Assembly: GCA_016840245.1 (NCBI GenBank)
Contig: JAEOST010000782.1
Coordinates: forward strand, 1-9,609
Reading direction: 5' to 3'
DNA: 9,609 bases
From: Candidatus Thorarchaeota archaeon
Lineage (GTDB): Archaea > Asgardarchaeota > Thorarchaeia > Thorarchaeales > Thorarchaeaceae
The notes beneath the pieces are model-generated. The model made no database searches and was not told the DNA's origin. It was given only the letters and a program-made list of their open reading frames with translations. Of this stretch, positions 1-6,076 are shown one piece after another (within the stretch, counting starts at the first letter, position 1; every line of letters starts with the position of its first letter). The position numbers were made by a program, and so were the translations under genes.

Positions 1-957
1 GATGGTGTTGTAATAGATGTGATTTCCATCAGAAAAGGCGAGTCGGATTCCAATTGAAACATTGGTCAACGTGTTTGTATGCACAGTGTTGTTGTAAGCA
101 TAGGATGTGAGATAGATACCTGTTGCACCCATCTCAGTACCATCGAGTATTGTATTGTCAACGATTAGATTGTGATATGGCTTGTCGCTGCTAAATTGGG
201 AGACATGAATTGAATAGAGATTCTGTGTGAACTTGTTGAGAGTAACATTGTTCGAATTTGCTCCGAGGATATATACACCAGAGAATGAACCATTGATTGA
301 ATTATTGAAAATGTTGTTGAAGTAGGAACTCTGACTGAAAAGCGTAATTGCTGAATCATCGTTGTAGAAGAAATTGTCTTCGATTGTATTATTGTTCCCA
401 GAGCTAACCCATACTCCAGAAAGACCAGTGAAATAGTTTGACTCGATCGTTGTGAAATTCACACCATCAAGATAGACTGGAAAACTAGTCCTGTCGAAGT
501 AATTTTCCCTAATCAAACCGTTTGTGACGTTGGTTAGTGTGATTCCATTGAAGTTCTCGGTTGGTACCCAAAAGTAGCTACGTTCAATGATGAAGTGAAG
601 ATTCGTGTTGCTTATAGCAATCAGATCTGTTGTTGCAGTAAAATTATACTCTGATATGATGATTGGATGAGTTTCATTTCCAGAACCAGTCCAGCTTTCC
701 GAGTCACGGAGTGTGATGAATTCCGAATTGCTAGTGACACTGATTGAACCATGAGTTGTGTGATTGTAATCATCTATCGATTTGGGTATTGGAAAGTTGT
801 TGCTAGGGATTGAAGAGATAGATTCTGGTCTGATAGTGACTTGGTTGCTAGAGTCATCCATTGTTCCAACTGATTGGAATCCAATAGGTGAAGAAAAGAA
901 TGTCATTAGAAGTAGCACAGATACTATAAGGTAGGATGGGATGCGTCGATGTTTCAT
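1..957 (-). CDS. Secreted right-handed beta-helix (NosD-like) surface protein, N-terminal part
   Basis: The frame is open from an ATG at 957 down to base 1, giving 319 residues with no stop, so the C-terminus lies outside the window. Residues 1-29 look like a signal peptide: basic KHRR, then a hydrophobic stretch IPSYLIVSVLLLMTFF, then SSPIGF. Around residues 88-106 is a GSGNETHP-type motif leading into ISEYNF, the usual entry to NosD/DUF1565-like parallel beta-helix domains. From about 110 onward there are imperfect 22-25-residue coils with N-x-I-x-x-N-x-F steps. Eleven N-x-S/T sequons occur (N65, 94, 105, 143, 167, 189, 218, 222, 237, 289, 299), which suggests a heavily N-glycosylated protein outside the cell. 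A weak SD (GAGATGA) precedes the ATG. The ligand or substrate cannot be told; such folds include carbohydrate-active and adhesive proteins. Copper binding should not be assumed from the NosD name. The gene is divergent from aconitase X and has no evident tie to it. Confidence 0.85.
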   Translation of the reverse strand, partial: MKHRRIPSYLIVSVLLLMTFFSSPIGFQSVGTMDDSSNQVTIRPESISSIPSNNFPIPKSIDDYNHTTHGSISVTSNSEFITLRDSESWTGSGNETHPIIISEYNFTATTDLIAISNTNLHFIIERSYFWVPTENFNGITLTNVTNGLIRENYFDRTSFPVYLDGVNFTTIESNYFTGLSGVWVSSGNNNTIEDNFFYNDDSAITLFSQSSYFNNIFNNSINGSFSGVYILGANSNNVTLNKFTQNLYSIHVSQFSSDKPYHNLIVDNTILDGTEMGATGIYLTSYAYNNTVHTNTLTNVSIGIRLAFSDGNHIYYNTI

Positions 958-1278
958 CAATGTTCATCTCGTTTAGTGGCTTAGAAGTATTTCACTGAGT
1001 AACTATTCTCATGCCCTCTGATTACAATGAGGTGTGCAGTTTGACGTACATTTCTTAATAATAATTTCTGAATGTAACATTATCTTCTTGTATATTTCCG
1101 AAACAGAACATAATCTATTCGTACAGTGTCGAAATTATTACATAATTAAAGTATGAAATATCTAATGGCCTCATTTTGGTAACCAACTAGTACATCTTCT
1201 CAATAGGCTAACGCTGATTTTACTGCTATTCAGAAACAATCAATTTATCATAGTCAGCTCAAACCGTTTGTCTACTGG
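958..1278. promoter_or_regulatory. AT-rich divergent intergenic region
   Basis: This 321-base gap separates the divergent beta-helix and aconitase X genes and must hold both promoters. It is clearly more AT-rich than the genes. Candidate TATA-like tracts are TTAATAATAATTT at 1055-1067, which could serve either strand, and AATTTATCA near 1240-1248, about 30-40 bases before the aconitase X start and so suited to a short-leader transcript. A 6-3-6 inverted repeat, AATTAT-TAC-ATAATT, lies at 1133-1147, but it is pure A/T apart from the centre and has low information. I see no open reading frame of note, no tRNA and no long repeat here. Confidence 0.4.
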
Positions 1279-2523
1279 ATGATTAGGATGTTCCTTACAA
1301 CTGGAGAAGAACACTTGCTTCAGGGAGAACAGGGTGAAGCTGTTCAATTGGCGATGTCAGTCTTGGTAAAGCTCGGAGAGATGTACGGAGCAGACCACAT
1401 GATACCAATTGAAAACGTCCATGTTGATGCATCCAGTTATTATGGAATCTCAGATGCAGGGATGGAATTCTGCGAGAAGCTGGCAGAAGAGGGTGCAGTC
1501 TATAAGGTTCCTACGACACTTTGCATCGCGTCCATTGATTTTGAGAGATATGCAGAATTTGACATAGTGCAAGAATGTGTAGATAAGCAGTTGAGAATTG
1601 CTGAAGCTCACAGAAAAATGGGAGCTATTCCTAGCTGGACATGTACTCCATATCAGTGTGGTAGTTCAGTACGATTTGGACAGAATATTGCATGGGGCGA
1701 GTCAAACGCCATAGCCTTTGTTAACTCAGTCATAGGTGCTAGAACAATTAGATGCGCGGATTTTGTTGATATCTGTGCGGCCATCACTGGGTTAATGCCT
1801 CGATTTGATCTCTACCTTGATGATGCGCGAAAAGGGAGTGTTCTATTCAAGTTAGACGATCTGGATACCCTCCATTTCACATCTGCGGATTATGCCGCTC
1901 TTGGCTACTATGTGGGAGAGGTGGCAGACTCCCGTGTTCCTGTCCTACAAAGTGTGTCGAAGACCGTTTCCGTGGATCAACTGAAAGCATTCTCCGCCGC
2001 TGTGTCCACTTCAGGTTCAATTGGTTTATTCCACATGTGTGAAATCACACCAGAGGCTAAGAATCTCGATGAAGCATTTGGGGGAGAAAAACCCACAGAA
2101 ACAGTAATTTTTGGTCAAGATGAACTTAGTGAGGTTCGGAGCAGTTTCTCAACTCAAGATGGAGCGGAGCCAGAGATTGCTATTCTTGGTTGTCCTCACT
2201 ATTCGCTTGAAGAACTCAGAGAAGTAGCACATCTCCTCAAGAACAGACGCCTAGCTAAAAACAAGCATCTCTGGATCTTTACAAACAGATGTGCTCAGGA
2301 AAGAGCGGAGCAGATGGGGATTCTCGAGAAGATCAATAAAACTGGTGCCAAGGTTATTTGCGACACGTGTTTTCTTCTTTTTCCAACTGCGGCGTGGGAA
2401 TTAGGCTCAATTGCTACTGATTCTGCGAAGATGGCGCATTATGCCCCCGGACTTGGAGAATTTCAAGTTACGTTCCGAACTAAAGTCCAATGCATTGAAA
2501 GTGTCACGAATGAGAGGTCGTAG
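1279..2523 (+). CDS. Aconitase X large (catalytic) subunit; candidate phosphomevalonate 5-dehydratase
   Basis: The protein has 414 residues, the usual length for the separate AcnX large subunit. Landmarks are the N-terminal LTTGEEHLLQGEQGEA (residues 6-21), CTPY at 122-125, the IAWGESNAIAFVNSVIGART block at 137-156, AAITG at 167-171, GLFHMCEITPEA at 249-260, GCPH at 304-307, CDTC at 361-364 and DSAKMAHY at 381-388. These Cys-containing motifs are conserved in AcnX, which carries an Fe-S cluster. In archaea the two-subunit enzyme is known to dehydrate (R)-5-phosphomevalonate to trans-anhydromevalonate phosphate in the modified mevalonate pathway; bacterial relatives dehydrate cis-3-hydroxyproline. 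The reaction here is inferred from family and lineage. Family members tend to start directly at M-x-L-T, so ATG 1288 (residue 4) is at least as likely a start as ATG 1279; neither has a strong SD. The small subunit gene follows at once, as expected for an obligate heterodimer. The neighbouring aminotransferase and pyrimidine genes leave a different substrate possible. Confidence 0.9.
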   Translation: MIRMFLTTGEEHLLQGEQGEAVQLAMSVLVKLGEMYGADHMIPIENVHVDASSYYGISDAGMEFCEKLAEEGAVYKVPTTLCIASIDFERYAEFDIVQECVDKQLRIAEAHRKMGAIPSWTCTPYQCGSSVRFGQNIAWGESNAIAFVNSVIGARTIRCADFVDICAAITGLMPRFDLYLDDARKGSVLFKLDDLDTLHFTSADYAALGYYVGEVADSRVPVLQSVSKTVSVDQLKAFSAAVSTSGSIGLFHMCEITPEAKNLDEAFGGEKPTETVIFGQDELSEVRSSFSTQDGAEPEIAILGCPHYSLEELREVAHLLKNRRLAKNKHLWIFTNRCAQERAEQMGILEKINKTGAKVICDTCFLLFPTAAWELGSIATDSAKMAHYAPGLGEFQVTFRTKVQCIESVTNERS

Positions 2524-2527
2524 GTGA
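2522..2527 (+). promoter_or_regulatory. Shine-Dalgarno site deciding the AcnX small-subunit start
   Basis: AGGTGA overlaps the stop codon of the large subunit and lies 5 bases before ATG 2533. It supports ATG 2533 over the longer GTG at 2524, which falls inside the same SD. The GTG has its own weaker upstream GAGGT at 2514-2518. Both readings imply tight translational coupling of the two subunits. Confidence 0.6.
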
Positions 2528-2532
2528 GAATT

Positions 2533-2967
2533 ATGAAGTCAGACCGAATTCTCTGTAATCCACTGTTAGCGGGTGTTGCTAGCGGACCTGCATTGGTCAC
2601 ATCTCAGCCCATTTGCTTTTGGGGTGGACTTGATCCCAAGACCGGAATGATTACAGAACGCGACCACGAACTAAAAGGACAGAGTGTTGCCGGAACAGTC
2701 TTTGTATTTCCCACTGGAAAAGGTTCTAGCACAACTTCAGCCATCCTCTTGGAATCCGTCAGATGTGGAACAGCACCTGCAGCAATTGTGAACCTGAAAA
2801 CAGAGCCAGTTCTTGTGATAGGAGCAATCATCGCCGAGAAGCTCTATGGTCGTGTGATTCCCATTGTTGATACACCGGAACGAGATCCAATCAAAGTTAT
2901 CAAATCTGGAGATTGGATTGAGGTCAATGTTACTGAAACCCAGGGATGGATACAGCTTCGCAAGTAG
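2533..2967 (+). CDS. Aconitase X small subunit (swivel domain, DUF126)
   Basis: The protein has 144 residues from ATG 2533, or 147 from GTG 2524. It matches the swivel domain that closes over the active site of aconitase X. Visible hallmarks are NPLLAGVASGPALV at 9-22, the CFWGGLDPKTG block at 28-38, SVAGTVFVFP at 51-60, GKGSSTTS at 62-69 with the conserved serines of the family, APAAIV at 81-86 and the GAIIAEKLYG block at 97-106. In bacteria this domain is often fused to the large subunit; a separate gene is the archaeal arrangement and is seen here. The gene begins within 10 bases of the end of the large-subunit gene, so the two are surely cotranscribed and probably translationally coupled. 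It has no catalytic role alone; together they form the dehydratase discussed under the large subunit. No residue loss suggests inactivity. Confidence 0.92.
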   Translation: MKSDRILCNPLLAGVASGPALVTSQPICFWGGLDPKTGMITERDHELKGQSVAGTVFVFPTGKGSSTTSAILLESVRCGTAPAAIVNLKTEPVLVIGAIIAEKLYGRVIPIVDTPERDPIKVIKSGDWIEVNVTETQGWIQLRK

Positions 2968-3037
2968 CCACAGGTTGTGATGATTGACAAAGTCTTTAGG
3001 AAGGTTGTGTAACGAAAGAAACCTGCAATCTGATAGT

Positions 3038-3042
3038 GGTGA
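3038..3042 (+). promoter_or_regulatory. Shine-Dalgarno site supporting a TTG start
   Basis: GGTGA sits 6 bases before TTG 3049. An in-frame TGA at 3040-3042 closes the frame upstream, and the only other upstream possibility is a CTG, so TTG is the credible start of the aminotransferase. Confidence 0.6.
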
Positions 3043-3048
3043 ATCCTG

Positions 3049-4377
3049 TTGAAAGTACCCAAAGACCTACAGAAGGAATATACTAGCGAAGAAATTCTCG
3101 AGATTGAAAAGAAGCACATTGTTCCAACAGTTGGACATTATTATGAGAAACCAGTCCTCTTTGTTGAGGGAAGTGGTGCCACACTAACAGACAGTACTGG
3201 GAAGGACTACATTGACCTGTTTGCAGGCATCTGTACTACAATCACAGGATATTCGCATCCCAAACTTGTAGACACAATCAAGTGGCAGGCAGAGCGACTA
3301 ATCTACACCAGCACATTGTATGCAACTGTTCCATATGCTGTTCTTGCAAAGAAACTTGCTTCAATTGCGCCAAAGGATCTCTCACAGTCATATATTGTGA
3401 GTAGTGGATCAGAGGCCAATGAGGCGGCTCTCTTCATGGCTAGGAAGTATACAGGTAGCCCCTACATTGTTGCATGCTCGCGTGGATACCACGGACGGAC
3501 AACACTGGCTCGTGAAATCACAACTTCGGGTTGGCGAACTGTCCCTGAGTCACATCCCCCTGGAGTGAGGTTTGCTCCCTACGGTTACTGCTACCGCTGT
3601 CATTTTGGAAAGGAGTATCCAGATTGCGACTTTGAGTGTGGACGTTATCTGCGTGAAATCATCCGTACACAGACTAACAAAGCTCTTGCTGCATTTATCG
3701 CTGAACCAATTCAGGGAGTGGGTGGCATAATTCAACCTCCATCAGAGTACTTCCAGATTGCACACGAGATAGTGAAAGAGTATGATGGTCTCTACATCTC
3801 TGATGAAGTTCAGACGGGCTTCGGAAGAACCGGTGGAAAATGGTGGGGAATCCAGCATGCTGGAGTTGAACCAGATATCATCACAATGGCGAAGGGTTTT
3901 GGTAGTGGGCTTCCTATAGGAGGGTTCCTTACACGTCCAGAATATGCTGTCGATTATACTATGACTGATGGATTCGCAACCTTTGGTGGTAATCCACTGT
4001 CATGTGCTGGTGCGGTTGCAGTCATAGAGATAATCGAGGACAATGACTACATTGGAAAGGCTATCAAACTTGGCGAATACCTCAAGAACCAGTTGAAGTT
4101 GCTCCAAGAGGATCACAAGATTATTGGTGATGTCAGAGGCCAAGGCATGATGATTGGTATTGAACTTGTAAAGGATAGAGAAACGAAAGAGCCTGCCGTT
4201 CAAGAGATACTCAAGGTCATGGAGCTGACTCGAGAGAAGGGACTGCTCATTGGAAAAGGCGGTCTTGATGGCAATGTCATTAGGATTCAGCCACCTCTAG
4301 AACTCTCTACAACTGAGGTCGACCAAGCCTGTGGTATCCTAGATGAGGTGTTCTCAGAAGTCGAGAAGGGAATGTAG
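3049..4377 (+). CDS. Class III (fold type I) PLP aminotransferase, AGXT2/beta-alanine aminotransferase-like
   Basis: The protein has 442 residues, normal for class III omega-aminotransferases. Seen in order: the DLFAGI entry near 56-61, SGSEAN at 119-124 (phosphate-binding loop), RGYHGR at 145-150 with the aromatic that stacks on PLP, EP at 219-220, DEVQTGFGR at 252-260 with the cofactor-binding Asp, the Schiff-base Lys282 in MAKGFGSGLPIGG, and T311 in TFGGNPLSC. The sequence most resembles the alanine-glyoxylate aminotransferase 2 and beta-alanine/4-aminobutyrate groups. A cysteine-rich insert at 181-197 (CYRC, then CDFEC) is present. Acceptor and donor cannot be fixed from sequence. Beside dihydropyrimidinase and beta-ureidopropionase genes, beta-alanine (to malonate semialdehyde) is the favoured substrate, by inference. 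It follows the aconitase X small subunit by 81 bases and precedes the methyltransferase by 47 bases on the same strand, so one transcript is possible. Ornithine, GABA or lysine-type activity remains possible. Confidence 0.9.
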   Translation: MKVPKDLQKEYTSEEILEIEKKHIVPTVGHYYEKPVLFVEGSGATLTDSTGKDYIDLFAGICTTITGYSHPKLVDTIKWQAERLIYTSTLYATVPYAVLAKKLASIAPKDLSQSYIVSSGSEANEAALFMARKYTGSPYIVACSRGYHGRTTLAREITTSGWRTVPESHPPGVRFAPYGYCYRCHFGKEYPDCDFECGRYLREIIRTQTNKALAAFIAEPIQGVGGIIQPPSEYFQIAHEIVKEYDGLYISDEVQTGFGRTGGKWWGIQHAGVEPDIITMAKGFGSGLPIGGFLTRPEYAVDYTMTDGFATFGGNPLSCAGAVAVIEIIEDNDYIGKAIKLGEYLKNQLKLLQEDHKIIGDVRGQGMMIGIELVKDRETKEPAVQEILKVMELTREKGLLIGKGGLDGNVIRIQPPLELSTTEVDQACGILDEVFSEVEKGM

Positions 4378-4414
4378 ACTAGATTGCCAGAAGAATCCAG
4401 ACGGGCTTAAACAA

Positions 4415-4421
4415 GGAGAGG
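4415..4421 (+). promoter_or_regulatory. Shine-Dalgarno site for a GTG start
   Basis: GGAGAGG lies just upstream of GTG 4425 (GGAG core ends 6 bases before it). This supports GTG as the start of the methyltransferase gene rather than an internal ATG. Confidence 0.6.
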
Positions 4422-4424
4422 AAG

Positions 4425-5030
4425 GTGACAGAGATAGAAGAACAATTTTACAGGATTGCTCTCGCTATCCTAATTATAGCTTTCTTCATCGTTAGAACTC
4501 CTAGTATCAGGAGTGCTTCAAAAACCGAGAAGACGGAGGAGAAGAAACCAACTAGGGAGAGAGTACTGGTACTCCTCAACTTTGTAGGAATGGTAGGTGT
4601 TCCCATTGTCTATATTCTTACGCCCTGGCTTGATCTTTTTGCACTCATGCTACCCGAGTTCATCAGATGGTTTGGTATTGTCTTCAATATCACGGGTCTC
4701 GTTCTACTTGCTTGGGTCCATAGAACTCTTGGACAACACTGGTCAATGCTGCTCAAACTGGGAACCGAACATAGTCTTGTGACCAGTGGACCCTATTCTC
4801 GCGTCAGACACCCGAACAACACTTTCTTCTATATCATGGTGATATCAACTGCGCTCATTAGTGCAAATCTCTTTGTCGGGGTATTTGGTATCACTGCTTG
4901 GACTTTACTCTACATTATTAGAGTAGGCGACGAAGAATCCATGCTTTTGGAGCAGTTTGGGGATGAGTACAGAGAGTATATGGACCAGACAGGCAGGCTA
5001 CTCCCTAAATTCAGAAGATCTACAAGCTAG
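4425..5030 (+). CDS. Integral-membrane methyltransferase of the ICMT/PEMT family
   Basis: The protein has 201 residues with about four to five hydrophobic segments: roughly 7-23, 48-66, 70-97 and 134-166, the last long enough for a hairpin. The C-terminal half carries the family signature: HRTLGQHWS at 99-107, TSGPYSRVRHP at 120-130, then E170-E171 followed by FGDEY at 178-182 and REY. In isoprenylcysteine carboxyl methyltransferase and phospholipid N-methyltransferases, the RHP and EE motifs bind S-adenosylmethionine. The usual RHPxYxG is here RHPNNTF, so the aromatic after RHP is lost. The substrate is unknown: archaeal members are generally uncharacterised and could methylate a lipid, a prenyl compound or a small molecule. 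A basic, charged loop (29-46) lies between the first two membrane segments. The gene may be the last of a plus-strand run starting at aconitase X; it ends 36 bases from the convergent amidase gene. A link to isoprenoids through aconitase X is possible but unsupported. Confidence 0.8.
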   Translation: MTEIEEQFYRIALAILIIAFFIVRTPSIRSASKTEKTEEKKPTRERVLVLLNFVGMVGVPIVYILTPWLDLFALMLPEFIRWFGIVFNITGLVLLAWVHRTLGQHWSMLLKLGTEHSLVTSGPYSRVRHPNNTFFYIMVISTALISANLFVGVFGITAWTLLYIIRVGDEESMLLEQFGDEYREYMDQTGRLLPKFRRSTS

Positions 5031-5066
5031 ACGGTCTCTGAACCAAATATCCATTCATCTGGTGGA

Positions 5067-5933
5067 TTATAGATCTGTCAAACTTCCATAAGAGTCAGGT
5101 CTGCGATCCCTATAGAACTGCCAGACGTTTCTGACTTCACGAATCATATCTAAATCAATATCAACAACCAAGAGCTCTTCGTTTTCACGTGAAGCTTGTT
5201 TTACAATCTGACCTCTTGGGTCAGCCACATAGGAGCTACCATAGAACATACCGGTCTTCCAAGGTTCTTCACCAACACGATTAATGGCTGCCATGAAGTA
5301 TCCATTTGCAACAGCATGAGCAGGTTGTTCAATCGACCATAGATGTTCAGAGAGTCCAGCTACAGTTGCTGATGGATTGAATACAATCTCAGCACCATTC
5401 AAGCCTAAGGCACGAGCTCCTTCTGGAAAATGTCGGTCATAGCAGATGTATACTCCAATCTTCCCTACTGCTGTCTCGAACACTGGATATCCCATATTGC
5501 CTGGACGGAAATAGAATTTCTCCCAGAATCCAGGGTCGAGATGTGGAATGTGCATCTTCCTCATCCTTCCTAGAAGTGTACCATCGGAATCAATGACAAC
5601 TGCTGTATTATAGTAGACCCCTGTTCCTGCCTCCTCGTACATCGGAGCGATGAGAATGAACTTGTGCTTCTTAGCTAATTTGCACATACGTTCAGTAAGC
5701 GGCCCAGGAATTGGCTCAGCATATTTGTACCACTTTCTGTCCTGTTCAGCACAGAAGTAGGGTCCATAGAAGAGTTCTTGAAAACATAGAATCTGAACAC
5801 CTTGTTGTTCTGCAACAGTACCAAATCCCTCGTGTTTGCGTACCATTCTCTCAATGTTCTCCTCGATTGCACTCACGTCAGAAACATCGCCTTCCCACTT
5901 TGCCTGTACAAGACCAATTCGCACATTTCGCAT
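5067..5933 (-). CDS. Beta-ureidopropionase (N-carbamoyl-beta-alanine amidohydrolase), nitrilase superfamily
   Basis: The protein has 288 residues from ATG 5933. The nitrilase Glu-Lys-Cys triad is visible as E53 (CFQELF), K126 (MRKMHIP) and C164 (ICYDRHFPEG), with an extra active-site Glu139 in FWEKFYF. The blocks FNPSATVAGLSEHLWSIE (186-202), AINRVGEEP (216-224) and FYGSSYV (230-236) match the eukaryotic and bacterial beta-ureidopropionases more closely than aliphatic nitrilases. The tail WQFYRDRRPDSYGSL is also typical of carbamoyl amidases. The reaction would be N-carbamoyl-beta-alanine to beta-alanine, CO2 and ammonia in the cytoplasm. N-carbamoylputrescine amidase is the main alternative, but the adjacent dihydropyrimidinase argues for the pyrimidine role. 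A longer start at ATG 5966 would add 11 residues; ATG 5933 fits the family N-terminus (RNVRIGLVQ) and has an SD-like AAGTGAT about 5 bases upstream. It is divergent from the dihydropyrimidinase across roughly 140 bases. Confidence 0.87.
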   Translation of the reverse strand: MRNVRIGLVQAKWEGDVSDVSAIEENIERMVRKHEGFGTVAEQQGVQILCFQELFYGPYFCAEQDRKWYKYAEPIPGPLTERMCKLAKKHKFILIAPMYEEAGTGVYYNTAVVIDSDGTLLGRMRKMHIPHLDPGFWEKFYFRPGNMGYPVFETAVGKIGVYICYDRHFPEGARALGLNGAEIVFNPSATVAGLSEHLWSIEQPAHAVANGYFMAAINRVGEEPWKTGMFYGSSYVADPRGQIVKQASRENEELLVVDIDLDMIREVRNVWQFYRDRRPDSYGSLTDL

Positions 5934-6076
5934 TACAATCACTTCTCGTAGTCGAAGTAGTATCATTTTGTGTTAGTGTCGCATCTAATACGTTTTACTA
6001 CAGCCCGTTACTCTCAATCTGGTAGCTCCTAAAGCGATTTATGAGAGATTGTATAACCATTAGGAGTGGTCTCAAT
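5934..6076. promoter_or_regulatory. Divergent control region between beta-ureidopropionase and dihydropyrimidinase
   Basis: This gap separates two genes of consecutive pathway steps that are read in opposite directions, so a shared regulator could act on both. A TATA-like GATTTATGA lies at about 6036-6044, which would place a plus-strand start near 6065. AT-rich bases around 5985-5996 could serve the minus strand. Both ends carry alternative in-frame ATGs (5966 minus, 6041 plus), so the true non-coding part may be smaller. TATA positions are guesses from sequence alone. Confidence 0.4.
6026..6066 (+). repeat. Perfect 7-bp inverted repeat overlapping the dihydropyrimidinase ribosome-binding site
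   Basis: CTCCTAA at 6026-6032 is the exact reverse complement of TTAGGAG at 6060-6066, with 27 bases between. The second arm contains the likely SD, AGGAG at 6062-6066, 10 bases before ATG 6077. In RNA the arms could pair and hide the SD; in DNA the repeat could be an operator. The arm identity is seen directly; either function is inference. If transcription starts after 6032, the RNA model fails. Confidence 0.4.

Noticed and set aside
1133..1147. AT-only inverted repeat AATTAT-TAC-ATAATT
   Set aside because: In such an AT-rich gap a 6-bp A/T palindrome carries little information. Noted under the intergenic region but not claimed as an operator.
2971..3025. Inverted repeat CAGGTT/AACCTG with 43-base spacer, and direct repeat AGGTTGTG at 2972-2979 and 3002-3009
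   Set aside because: Short arms with a long spacer are expected by chance over this length, and no promoter or SD element coincides with them.
5049..5067. Weak hairpin ATCCA-N9-TGGAT between the convergent methyltransferase and amidase genes
   Set aside because: The stem is only 5 bp with no T-tract on either side; not enough to call a bidirectional terminator.
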